Shown piece after piece: positions 20,382 through 31,173 of a DNA stretch of 64,000 nt (position 1 is the stretch's first letter; each line of letters opens with the position of its first letter). The DNA lies in the NCBI GenBank assembly GCA_029717555.1, contig JAMDHS010000033.1, forward strand, positions 62,001 through 126,000. Reading direction: 5' to 3'. The notes beneath the pieces are model-generated. The model was not told where the DNA came from. It searched no databases and was given only the letters and a program-made list of their open reading frames with translations. The translations under genes were made by a program, and so were the position numbers. Source of the stretch: Peribolospora baueri (lineage: Eukaryota; Basidiomycota; Peribolosporomycetes; Peribolosporales; Peribolosporaceae).

Positions 20382-22353
20382 ATGGCAAAGCGAGTGAGTA
20401 AAGTCGGCGTGAGAGACAACGGCGATGTATGCGCTGACGAGCGAGGACCGGCACGGCCTTCGTCGTTTGCGCCCGTCCACAGAAAAAGACGCGCACTCAC
20501 GTCAAGACGGACGACAAGAGCAACGACGCGCCCAAGTCGTTCGTCATCAAGTCCGGCACCGTCGGTCGGTCAGCCGCGGCGCTGGTGCGGGATGTGAGGA
20601 AGGTGATGGAACCCAATACGGCCAGTCGGCTCAAGGTGCGTAGGCCGGCGGCCATGTATATGGGCCCGTGGAAGAATTGAGCACCGTTTGCACTGCCTCT
20701 GACACGGGATAGATATGTACACCTTTGCATTCAGGAGCGCAAATCGAACAAGCTCCGAGACTTCCTGACCATGGCAGGCCCCCTAGGCGTCTCACATATG
20801 CTTGTCTTTAACCGGACCGAAGTGGGCATCAACATGCGCATTGCCAGGGCCCCGCGCGGGCCCACACTCACCTTCCGAGTAGTCAAGTACGCTCTCGTGA
20901 GGGACATCATAGCAAGCATGAGGAGACCTAGGAGCCCCGGGCAGGAGTTTGTCACGCCGCCTCTTGTGAGTGGAGCGCGGTGCGGTGCGGTGCGGTGCCA
21001 TGTGTGCTCCGCGTCCGTCGTGCTGACAGACACTTGTCGAAACATATTGACCCCGGACGTTTGTCGTTCACCACCTCCCACACAGCTCGTCCTGAACAAC
21101 TTCGCCTCCCCTGAGAAGCACTTGCAACTGCTGGCGACGACGATGCAGAATCTCTTCCCCCCTATTCACGTGCAGACCATGCATCTCACCCAGGCCCGTA
21201 GGGTGGTGCTTCTGAACTACAACTCGTCAACGCGCACCATCGACTTCCGGCACTACCTCATCTCGGTGCGCCCTGTCGGGGTGAGCAGGAACATCCGCCG
21301 CGTCGTCGAAGGTACCAGCTCGCGCTCTGCGAGCGTGAACCGGGACCAGCGACGAAGTGGATCAAAGAACTTGGTGAACCTGGGAAGCGCTGCGGACATT
21401 GCTGAATACGTGCTTGGAAGGGGAGGGACGGGTGTGGCGAGGGGAGGGCCGGAGAGCGGGATGGACACGGACATGTCGGAGGCCGAGTCGGAGGCGGAGG
21501 ACGCCAACGATCCAAAGATGGCCGTCGAGCTCGCACAAGACTACGTGGGCAGGGGAAATGCGAGGGACGAGAAGAGGGCGGTGCGGTTGCAGGAGATCGG
21601 CCCGAGGATGGAGTTGAGGTTGGTCAAGATCGAGGAGGGCTTGGGAGGCGGCGAGGTGCTCTATCACGATATCGGTGAGTTTTCATTTTCGGCGACCCAC
21701 TGCGGACGTCTTCCGCCTCGTGCGCGTGCGTCTGCACCCTCGGACCCTTCCTCACTCCACCCTCTCCTCGTTCCCCCGCCACGATTCAACCTGCAGTCAA
21801 GAAGACGCCGGCAGAAGCACTGGCCCTTTCACGCTCAGCGGCAGCCAAGAAGCGCCTCAAAGCGGAACGCAAGGCGGAGCAAGCGGCCAACGTGGCGCGC
21901 AAGAAGGCGGAGAAGGAGGCCCTGAAGACCTCGAAGCGCGGCAAGCGCGCAGAGGGAGAGGATCGGACGTCGGACGCCGTGGCGAGAGAAGAAGAGGAGA
22001 GCGATGCAGGCGAAGACGAGGGAGAAGACGAGTTCGAGTACGAAGACCAGTTCGGTCGTCCCGAGGAGGAGGAGGAGGAAGAGGACGGAGACGAGACGGG
22101 CGCCTTTGGGCTGGACGAAGAGCTCCTTTCGGACGGCGAAGAGGAGGAACAAGAGTCCGAGGAGGAGGACGAGAAGGCCGACGAAGAGGGTAGTGACAGC
22201 GACAGCGACTTGAGCCCCGTCGAGGTCGGCAAGGCATTCAAGCGTCCCAAGCAAGCTTCCGTTCCCTCTTCTCGTCCGTCCACGCGAGGCAAGCTTCCGG
22301 TGAAGCGAGGTAGAGGTGGCAAGGGCGCGGTGCGGGGGAGGTCCCGAAGATGA
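20382..22353 (+). CDS. SSF1: Brix-domain ribosome biogenesis protein SSF1 (Peter Pan family)
   Basis: Brix-family factor required for 27S pre-rRNA processing and 60S assembly in the nucleolus. Exons: 20382-20393, 20483-20635, 20735-20965, 21086-21674, 21797-22353; 513 residues. The protein opens MAKRKKTRTHVK. The Brix domain runs from SFVIKSGTVGRS through MAGPLGVSHMLVFNRTE, MRIARAPRGPTLTFRV, EFVTPPLLVLNNF and DFRHYLISVRPVGVS (about 20-270), then GPRMELRLVKIEEG. The C-terminal 190 residues are charged: a Lys/Arg helix, an acidic run rich in Glu and Asp, and an RGRGGKG tail. The tiny first exon (four codons) is required for the conserved N-terminus. Confidence 0.95.
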
Positions 22354-22690
22354 ATGAGGCTCGAGGTGTGCCTGCCATTGCCTCTTTCCTTGTATATTAG
22401 GTGTCGGCCTTTGCGCCTTTTGCCGAACAAGGGCCGCCAGGAAAGCTTCTCCAATGACTCTCTCATTTCAACCCGCCGCTCGAGAGGGCGGACGACAACA
22501 CATGATGGAAAGAACGAGTGGCATGAACGGGCACTTCAAGATCCTGCGAGGAGATGTTGGCCGTGCATGCCTCGTCCTCTGTCCACCTCTCAATCCTGTT
22601 CCGAGAGACCGACGCGAGTAAAATACATTATCAGGGTAAACTGAGGTCGGTATGTAGTAAGATGGATGGGTAGTGTCCCGACGGACAGAT
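22354..22690. other. Convergent 3' region between SSF1 and an unknown gene
   Basis: 337 bp without a supported gene; presumably 3' UTRs and polyadenylation signals. Confidence 0.6.
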
Positions 22691-24059
22691 CTACATTGGT
22701 TTGGCGGTCTTGAGATCTGTGGAGACGGAACAAGACGAGCGATAGAGAGAGCTCGGATGAGTCCTTGGACGAGACGGCTCTTGAAGAGATGTATCGCTCA
22801 CCTTGAGCCACCTTCTTGTCCTCCCCCTCCAGCCCGGCCTCATCGCCGCCATGCGCCTGCAAGAACCTCTCCACCTCGTCCATCACCTCCTCATCCCCTC
22901 TCTCCTCCACGCCCGCTTCGATCCCTTCCTCGTCGCCGTCCTCATCCTCCTCGCCGGGACCCGTGGGCTCGTCGATGACAAACTTGCTCCTCTCGTTGAT
23001 TGCCTCCGTCGCAGCGCGCAAGGTTTCGGCGGCGGCGCCGGGTATGGAGAGGTTGAGAGAGGCACGCTTGGCGTGACGCGGCCGAAAAGAGGAGGTCGAG
23101 TCGAGCTCCTTGGCGTCTTCTTCACCCTCTTCTCCCTTTTCCGGCACGGAGGGAGCGACGGAGGACGAGGGGGAAGAGGCGCGTAGCAGGCCAATGGGCG
23201 TGCGCATCGCCGCCGCACTGAGCGGGCTGGGCTCCACTTCCTCCTCCCCCTTCGAACCCTCGTCTTTTCCTCCTCGGCCGAACAGCGAGTTGGCGATGCG
23301 GGCTTGGAAGCTGGGCTTCCTCGGAAGTGTCTCCTTTCCGGCGTTCGACGGGGGCGAGGATGGAGACTCTCTACCGGGCTGCTCGTGGGGAGGAGGGCTG
23401 CCCGGCACCGCGGCGCCGAGCCTGCTTCCCTCCAGCGTGGCCACCCTGCCGAAACTCGGTCGGGGCGGGCTGACGGTGTGCACCTCGAGCCTCTTGCCCA
23501 TCTCGTCCGCGAACCTGTTCAAACGGCCCTTGTTCTCATCATCGAGGAAACGGTTGATGAAGCTGCCGATCGCGCCGCGAGCGCCGGTGGTGATGTCGCG
23601 CGAGTACCCGGAACCCGATGCGCCCGTCGCGGCGCCCGGGTACGCCGGGGTTGGATGGGAGTTGAAGTTGGGGTCGGAGGGGGAAGGCGGGGTGATGAAG
23701 GAGGACGGCTGGACAGGCTCGAGACAGAAAGATCGAGAGAGGTCCTGGTCGAAGAAGGACTCGAGGATGGGGTCGGCGAGGACGAGCATACGAAAGGTGG
23801 GCAGATCTAGGAAGTTGGCGTTGAACGGGATGCCGTCGTCGGTCGCCGACGGCGGAGGCTGGGGTGCGACGGGCGACTCGACGGTGTCGGGGCCCGCCAT
23901 GGCTGGTTCCTTGCTTTCTTCCCTCCTTCTTTGATGCGACGAGGATGACAGTTGCTGGTTCGAAGAGGCGTTGGTCGTCGTCGTCGTGCGAGCAAAGGAA
24001 CGTCGCGCACCCATCGGCGATCGACGCCGTCGTGCTAGGTCACCGACTGCGGCGATCAT
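22691..24059 (-). CDS. Conserved-looking hypothetical protein, Ser/Pro-rich
   Basis: I do not recognise this protein. Exons: 24059-22802 and 22716-22691; 427 residues from the first ATG. The first ~55 residues are basic and rich in Arg, Ser and Thr with few acids, which could be a mitochondrial presequence or simply translated leader. After an internal ATG (at 23900) come NANFLDLPTFRMLVLADPI and LESFFDQDLSRSF, the most ordered-looking part, then a region with a possible amphipathic segment (GSFINRFLDDENKGRLNRF). The rest is low-complexity, with an acidic stretch near the end and a closing DLKTAKPM from the short second exon. The first ATG leaves only 121 bp to the upstream gene; the ATG at 23900 would leave 280 bp and is equally plausible. 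Confidence 0.65.
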
Positions 24060-24180
24060 CTCGGAAGACGCCCAAGAGGGGGTTACGGTTCTATCAGGAC
24101 GGAAGTGTCATATCGTAGCGTACAGGGAGTAGGAAAGCTCGCAAAGTCGCATAAACAAGGCAGAGAGAGGAGACAAGGGA

Positions 24181-26824
24181 TCATGAGGACGACTTGCGTT
24201 TGTTCGAGAGGGAGGGCAACGGAGAAAGATAACACAACACCGAGATGATCGTGTCAGCCGAGGGAATATCACTGAGCGCAGACGTGAGGTGAAGGAAGAA
24301 GACCTCCAAGCTGGAGCACGTCCCCGCGCTCACCTTCTTGAACGAAAACTTTCTCAGCGGATCGCCCTTCTTCCCTCCCCTGCCGCCTCTGCCGCCCCGT
24401 CCGCCCCGTCCGCCGCGCCCGCCTCTCCCGCCCCTCCCGCCGTCCCTCGTCGACCGATACCCAACGTACCCCAGTCCCCTCTCGTTTCCCTTCTCAGCAG
24501 CCGCCGCCGCGCTGGCATTCGCATTCACAGGGGCGATGCGCGGGGCGAGATAGGAAGGGACGTGTTTCATGTGCGGCTGGACGCGCGTCGGGTGCAGTGC
24601 CTTGTCATGGCGGAGGTAGGCGATATCGTGAGGGTTGTCTTCGAAGTGGGCCTGTCGGGCGCCAGGGGAGAGACACGAGGGACGGGCGAGTGAACAAGGC
24701 CGGTCGACGCTAAGCGAGTGAGCGAACGTCACCGTGACGCACCTTAAGCTTCTCCGAATTCAAAATCTCCTGCTTGATCTCCTTGATCCTCGCCTCCTTG
24801 ATGCCCGCCTTCGTGACGCTTCGCAGAGCGTCCTCCATCCGATACCGGAACCCCTCCACCTGAGCTTTCTCAAACTTCCACTCCTTCACGTTCCCCACCG
24901 ATCGCTGACTCCGGAGAATGCGTGCCCACACCTCTTCGTCCCATTCCGCCGTCTCGCAGCTCACCGTCCGGCTCTTTCCGAACTGATCGCTCGGTACGAC
25001 GAACGAGAGGGAGATGCCCGTTCGACCCGCTCGAGCTGTCCGTCCGATGCGGTGCGCATAGGACTTGACGGTCATAGGCAGGTCGAAGTTGACCACGCAT
25101 GCGACGTTGACAAAGTCGATGCCCCGCGATACGCCGTACTCCCCGTCCTGCTTCTTCCCCTTGCCCTTGTTCCTCTTCCTCGGCGCACCTCCATCCACCT
25201 CCTCCTCGTCCACGTTCTCCCCCCGTTTTCGCTTCCGATCTTTCGTCGCCTCCGCGCTCGCCTCGCGCTCGTCCTCCTCCTTCTCCTCCTCTACATCGGA
25301 CCCGTCCTCTTCAACAGCCTCCGCGTCGTCGACTTCTCCCTGCCTCTGCTCTTCCTCATCGTCCGTGTCTACCTGCCCTCCCGAACTCTCGTCCGTCGCG
25401 ATGATGTAGTCGTACACTCCCTTGTTGAACTCTTGTACGATGTGGAACCTGTATCGAAAGCCGGACCACGTGGAACGCGTTATACGGTAAATTCTAAACG
25501 GCCCCGCGTCGCACGCCGTCCACGGTCCGGAATCGGTCGAACGCACTCACCTCGAATTGAGAGGAAGCTCAGAGTTCAGCACGCAACAGCGTAAGCTAAA
25601 CTGTTCCAAAAACAACTTGAGACGGTAACCCCGATCGATGGTGTTGACGAACAGAATGCATTTGCCCTTGACGAGCTTGAGCTTGAGGACGACGTAGGTG
25701 AGTAGGAACTTGTCCTCCTCCGAGCAATGGACGTAGTACTGAGTCAGGCTCGACGACGTCGTCTCGTCCTCTTCGAGGCGAAGGATGGCCTTTGTGGGAC
25801 ACAGGACGTAGCCGTCACGGTCGATGAGCATGCGTCCTGAAGCACGACTTGACGATGCCTTGGACTCACCGGCGATCGCAAGACGAGCCCTTTCAACGTC
25901 TCCACATCCTTGGTCATGGTCGCACTCATGAGAAAGCTCTGAAACACCCTCGGCAAAAAGCCGCCCGAGAGGATTTGTCGAACGTCCGAATCGTGACCGT
26001 AAGAGAGGATGAGGTCCGCTTCGTCGATCACGAGGGTTTCGAGGGAGGATAGGGAAAGGGCCTAGGAGAGGAAGACGGACGAGTCCGGCGTGTTAGTCTC
26101 TCTGAGCAGAGCTGCCCCACTTGGGGTGGAAGGGCGCTGGTAAGCGAGACACACCTTGGCCTGCAAAAACCCTAGCAATCGAGAGGGCGTGGATACCACG
26201 ATATCCGGCCGTTCTGCCAACAACAGTCTGTAGCGAGACGAGATTTACTGAGCTTCCCGCGGCAACATAGCCACCTCCGTTACCTGGCTATCCCTTCTGC
26301 GACGATCCCGCAATCCCAAGCTCACCGCTGCACCTGCGTAGAGGCATCCTTGGCGACGTTAGCGGCGGAAACATCCTTGTCGCAGAACCGAAGCAGCTTT
26401 GCCAGTGCGGCTGTGACCTGCTCTGAGAGCTCGCGAGTGGGGACGAGGATGAGCGCACGAGTGGATTGGTAAGACGGATCTGTCGGCGGAGTGGACTGCA
26501 GATGACGGAGACAGGACGAGGAAGACGAGGAAGTGATGAGCGACGAGCTATGAAGATCAAAGTGAAGACCTAGTCACTCACAGCCTTGGCCGCCAACGCC
26601 TTCTGCACGGCCGGCAAGCAGTACGCGAGCGTCTTGCCGCTGCCCGTCCTGGCCCGAGCCAGAATATCCTTGCCCGAGAGGGCGAGGGGGATGGCCTTCT
26701 CCTGCACGAGGGTCGGGTGCGCGAAGCCTTGGGCGGCGAGGGCGCGGAGGAGGCGCGCGTCGAGGAGATGAGCAAAGGCGGCAAACCCTGCCTCGGCCTT
26801 TGTCACCAGCGAGGGATCCGCCAT
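24181..26824 (-). CDS. DBP9: DEAD-box RNA helicase DBP9, 60S ribosome biogenesis
   Basis: ATP-dependent RNA helicase of the Dbp9/DDX56 group, acting on 27S pre-rRNA. Exons: 26824-26582, 26495-26326, 26227-26155, 26061-25870, 25789-25551, 25448-24743, 24651-24334, 24192-24181; 650 residues. Motif I ARTGSGKT (about 58-65), [16 protein letters not shown], motif II DEAD (about 175-178), motif [27 protein letters not shown], the Dbp9-typical [18 protein letters not shown] and motif [15 protein letters not shown] are all intact. An acidic insert precedes GVSRGIDF, as in yeast Dbp9. The C-terminal tail carries seven or more GGR repeats, an RGG box. The last exon is 12 nt (SSS-stop): reading through the donor at 24333 instead keeps the same stop codon, so the end is uncertain only in the ~45 intervening residues. 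Confidence 0.94.
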
Positions 26825-27354
26825 CGTTGCTGAGGGGGAGGGGGAGGTGAAGACGAGCGACAAGTCTTGCCAACGTCCACGTCCGCTGCCCAGCGACGCC
26901 GTTCTCCAAGGCTTGCCAGTCGCCAGGCCAAGTCGGACAAAACCTGCGGGCCGTGAGAAACGCATGACTGCGGTAACTGATCTTTGGCTCGTTCGGCTGG
27001 GACGAGTGGATTGGTTCGTATTCATGCCTCTCGTTCGTCGCCCATCGAGCTCTGTTACATCTGACGATATGTAAGACCCAAGAAGATCGGTGCCAATCAG
27101 AGACGAGCCGTCTGGGCCGCGTCCGCTCTTGTGAGGTGTATTAAGTCGTACGACAATCCGTCCGTTCCCCGTCGTTTCTCTCAACGACGCGCTCTCCTCT
27201 CCTTTAAACTAAAAGAGTCGCCATGGCACGACACAATGAATCAGGCAAGTAGGGCCAGGTCTGAGGTAGCTTCCAACTCATGATGAGCGACAGGCGAGGA
27301 CCGACGCCCCTCTATGCTCCAAGTCCTCTCACCGACCCTCGCCTCGCACGTCAT
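26825..27354. other. Upstream region of DBP9, 3' flank of the WBP11-like gene
   Basis: 530 bp with no supported coding segment. Expected to hold the DBP9 promoter and the WBP11-like terminator; no distinctive motif recognised. Confidence 0.5.
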
Positions 27355-29530
27355 CTACCGCCCGCCCGCTCCACCGCCCATGTGCTCTCTCAAAGCGCTC
27401 AACAAATCCGGCTTCTGCAGCTGCTCCTTAGGTATCGCCTTCAGCCCGTCTCCACCCACCGCTCCCCCCCCTCCTCCTCCGCCCTCCCCCTCTCCGCCCT
27501 CGCTCTCGCCTTCACCGCCCGTCAAGTGCCTAGGCGCGGCATCAATCCTGGAAAGGCCGCTAGCCTTCTGCCGGGCAGCTTCGGCGGCCCGCTTCTTCCG
27601 GATCGACGAGGGCACAAACGCCGTGGCTTCCTTTTTGAGGTCCCGCAGCTGAGGAGCCGCTGAGATGGTTGCCGAGGGGGCTGGACCGGTTGAGGCCGTC
27701 GGTGAGGGTGCAACTGGACGGCCAGGCGGGGATGGACCAGGGCCGGACGTGGCGACTTCGACGGCGGAGACGGAGTGCATCGTCTGCCCGGGCGGTAAAT
27801 CGGCCGGACCTGGGCCTCCGCCGTGCCCGTGCAGCGGTATCGGTCGCGGTCGGGCGCGATAAGACTGGTACGTGTGGTGCGCCTCACCCGAGAGCGGATC
27901 GTGCTGCATCTGAGCTGGCCCGCGCGGTGACAGCGCCCCTCCACGCCCGTAGCCTGGTCCGCCGCTTCTTCCTCGGCCGGGGAAGAAGCCTGGCGGAGGC
28001 CTGCCTTGGAAAGCGAAGGGAGGAGGACCCGGAGGAGGGCCCGGAAGATATGGGTGAAGTGGGAAGCCAGGAGGGGGAAAACCGGGTGGGGGTCTTGAGA
28101 ATCCAAAGGGCGGCGGCGGCGGCGGTCGTGGTGGAGGGCCTGACGGGAAGTGAGGAGGATGGTCGCCTGTGAGCATCGCTCGCGGAGCTGTGGGAGGTTT
28201 CGGCGGTGGTGGGCCCTCCGGCAGTTTAATCCCATCCTCCTCGTCGCTCGACTCGTCACTTTCCTCCTCCTCCTCATCTTCCGGCCCTGGAGGTGGTGGC
28301 GGGCCCTCTGGCATCGGAATGTCCTCGTCCTCGCCCTCGTCTTCGTCCTCATCTGAAACCGAGACATAAGTGGGGCATGGTAGCGAACACGATGACTGGC
28401 CGTCCGTAAGCGCGCGTCCGAAAGTCGGTCACGCTCTTCTCGAAACGCACCTTCATCCTCGTCCTCGTCTTCGTCTTCGTCTTCCTCATCTTCGGCCTCC
28501 ATCGACGGCCCTGGCTCCGCCTGCCATTCTTCTGGCGCTGATGGAGGAAAAGACGCACATTGCAATAGCAATAGCCTTGATGAGCACACCACCTCCCATA
28601 CACCTTATCCAGACAAGAACACGCACGCTTCTCCATGTACGGCATCCCTGGCGGCGGCGCTCCAAACGGGTTCCAAACAGGATGGTAATAGACGCTCCTC
28701 GTCGGGTCCCTCGGCACTCCATCTTTGGTGAACGGCCCCGCGCCGCCCTGATTCCCGCCCTGTTCCTGCTGCTCCTTCTTCGAAAACTCCTCCGGGAAGA
28801 CGTACTTGCGGTGCTCCGGATGCGCCGCGACGTAGTCCTCCTTCGCCTTCCTGATCCGTACCACCTCCGCGCGCAGCTCGTTGAGGTGCGTGCGCAAATC
28901 TTTCGTCAGCTCGCCGCGGCGTTCTGTGGGACGCGACAAAAGAAGCGGGGAGGTTTGAGCACGTCATCCGGGAACGGGATCAAGAGTCGCGACGGCGCGT
29001 TCCGCCCACCTTGTTCGACCAACTTCTTGATGTCATTCTCGAGACCTACGAAAAAATGACAGGGGAAATACGGAAACGACGGTCGTCAGGCGTAATGAAA
29101 AAGCATGAGCACAGGAACAAGCGCTCTCCTTCCCGCAGGTCCGCCAGCGTCTATACAGGTCGCCAGCCTCACCTCGCGTGTCCTTCTTGACGGTTACAAA
29201 CTCGCGCACTTTCTGTCGCTCTGCCTTGTTCTGTCGGAGGAGATAAAAACGACGGGAGCGGCAGAGAAACGCAAGCGTGAGAAGCCAAACGGATACGGAT
29301 ACATGGCGGAGAGTGCAGGGTACTCCTGAGAGTGCTGCCTGATTCGAAGCCAGAGATGAGCACCTTCTTCAGCTCGCGCTGCCTCGCCGCCTTGCCTGTG
29401 GGATAGGAAGAGGAGACGAGGAGGGCTTAGCCGCGTGAGCAAATGCATAACACCACCCGCCGCCCTACATTCGCACGCTTGACTCACGGTGGGCGTCCGC
29501 GGGGTTGAGGTTCTTCTTTTTGGACACCAT
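27355..29530 (-). CDS. WBP11: WBP11-like splicing factor (WW-binding, proline-rich)
   Basis: Homologue of WW-domain-binding protein 11 (SNP70/NpwBP), a nuclear proline-rich factor associated with spliceosomes. Exons: 29530-29488, 29395-29364, 29230-29173, 29045-29010, 28923-28627, 28537-28451, 28352-27355; 516 residues. The N-terminus shows the Wbp11 domain: MVSKKKNLNPADAHRKAARQ, RELKKNKAERQ, then helical ENDIKKLVEQ and a Glu/Lys coiled coil. This is followed by RSVYYHPVWNPFGAPPPG, which recalls the segment after the Wbp11 domain. The middle has acidic runs separated by EGPPPP motifs, and the long last exon is Pro/Gly-rich with PPPGFPPPG-type repeats suited to WW or SH3 binding. The C-terminus is ordered again (RKKRAAEAARQK, then LLSALREHMGG). 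The start is the ATG giving the family N-terminus. Confidence 0.85.
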
Positions 29531-29880
29531 CGCTGGTGGCGGACGGATGGAAGCGCTTCGAGTATCAATCAGATGTACACTCTCATGTTGGTGAGCCGCA
29601 GTCGCGCGCCACGTGAGTCCGATCATCTATCTGCTCAGCGAGGCCGTCACTTCGTATTCCATCGCTCGAGCGCGCACGGCGGGCTTCGGGCACTCGAAAT
29701 AATTTACACGTCCACACCCTGGGCGGGAGATCATGAGGGACTGTTGGCAGCTTACTAAGAATAGGCGGCCTGTGCGAACGACGCGAGGGACGATCAGCAA
29801 CAGCGCGTCCAGACATTGCTTGCACGGCTTCTCGAGCGACACAAGACCAAGCGGTCGTCGCCTTCAACCCTTGCGGCCGA
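29531..29880. promoter_or_regulatory. Upstream region of the WBP11-like gene, 3' flank of OPI10/Hikeshi
   Basis: 350 bp. A CACGTG site lies at 29610-29615, 80 bp upstream of the WBP11-like start. A short spliceable minus-strand frame here is discussed under findings; I do not annotate it. Confidence 0.45.
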
Positions 29881-30965
29881 CTAATCTTCTCTCTCCAAAA
29901 AGCCCGTTCCCGTATTTCGCAGCTTGGCCATGAAACTGCGCGTGATGGAGCCGAGGGCGACGACACGCGGAAGACGCGGTGCCGGGAGAGGACGGAAGAA
30001 AGAAACAAGGTGCGGCTGGTCAGAGTGCAAAGAGAAAGATCCCCTGATCGCCCCCTTCTTGGTTCCGGACCAACAGCGCACGTACCTGTCGAACCACTTC
30101 TGCAGCGCCGAGACAGGCACAACGGTTTCCCCATTTCTCTGACCCACCGCGCCACCGCTGTCGGCAAAGCTGCTCAGGTACGAGAAGAGATGCTTCGCTA
30201 TCCGCGGAGCCAGCACGAGCGGGTCTGAAAGCGCAGGGTGGGCGTGCGTGCTCTGCGGGGGACCGGCCGGTGCGCCGCCTGCGGACTGGGAGGCGGAGGC
30301 GGAGGAGGCGGCAGGAAGGGTAGCCATCTGTGCTGCGACTTGGTGCTCAGGCTCGACGGAGATGCCCACCACCGCTTGGACGGGTGGAGCGCCACCTGCA
30401 GACTGGTTGTTGCCGACCATGCCGTTCGAGGAAGGCACGCCAGAGGAGGGGATGGCCGCGCCACGCAACCGGAAGATGGCGGACGGCTTCGCGTTTGAGA
30501 GCCTTGGGTACAAGCCAGGAGACGACCGAGTAGAAGGGTGGGCGACGGCGAAGAAAACACAGGAATGTAAGCGACGTGAGGTACCGAGTCAGTCGTCGCT
30601 GTACGAGGCGCAGGGAACGAACGAGTGAAGGGAGGATGGACGACACTCACATGCCCAACAGTTGCCAATCCTTGCCCGGCCATAGAAAGTGCACTGTCGC
30701 ACTGTATCCTGGAGGGAAGGGGGCTGAGGCGAGAACAGACGGATTGAGCATCTTGAACTGAACGGCCCTTCGAGGCGAAGACGAGGACCCGACCGCCCGA
30801 CGACTCACCAGCGCCGGTCAAGAAGACGACGACGTGATTGACGCTGGCGACGTCGTCAATGTTAAACACAAACCGGTGCTCATCCACCTGCTGGACGTTT
30901 GTCTGCACCAGCCGTCCGGCGCAGACGGCGCCGAACATGGGCGGTGCTGTAACTGTGGTTGCCAT
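29881..30965 (-). CDS. OPI10: Hikeshi/OPI10 family nuclear import carrier of Hsp70
   Basis: Hikeshi-family protein. In animals it carries ATP-bound Hsp70 into the nucleus during heat stress; the yeast member is Opi10. Exons: 30965-30809, 30723-30651, 30502-30086, 29935-29881; 233 residues, close to the family size. Hallmarks: [40 protein letters not shown], then [37 protein letters not shown]. The C-terminal region contains a Pro/Ala/Ser-rich linker and [13 protein letters not shown]. The linker between the two halves is longer and more low-complexity than in human Hikeshi. The gene is divergent from the thioredoxin-like gene. The start is the first ATG ahead of the conserved domain. Confidence 0.93.
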
Positions 30966-31173
30966 TGCAGGGAGGAGACCGATGGAGGTGCGTTGAGAAC
31001 GACCCATCGTCCTTGGAACGTCCGAGCGCACAAAGCACGTGACTCTGCCGATCAGGAACGATCGAGAATTGTCACGTGAGCATCCGTGCGCAGCGTTTCA
31101 TCGTTCCGCCTTGCAGGTCACTCCGTCACCTGGCCCGCTTGGCTTCCCACCCCAGTGCATCTCGAATCCAAGC
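30966..31173. promoter_or_regulatory. Short bidirectional promoter with two CACGTG sites
   Basis: 208 bp between OPI10 (-) and the TXNDC17-like gene (+). Two CACGTG palindromes (31036-31041 and 31073-31078), 37 bp apart and both in the context CACGTGA, sit in the middle. Paired E-boxes in a short divergent promoter are a plausible joint control element; binding is inferred. Confidence 0.55.

Noticed and set aside
21786-22466. 226-codon minus-strand frame opposite SSF1 exon 5
   Set aside because: Ser-rich mirror of the acidic SSF1 tail.
23110-23934. 274-codon plus-strand frame opposite the unknown gene
   Set aside because: Shadow composition; begins and ends without promoter or splice support.
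29541-29880. Search for a tRNA in the gap upstream of the WBP11-like gene
   Set aside because: No B-box-like GGTTCGAATCC or cloverleaf pairing found.
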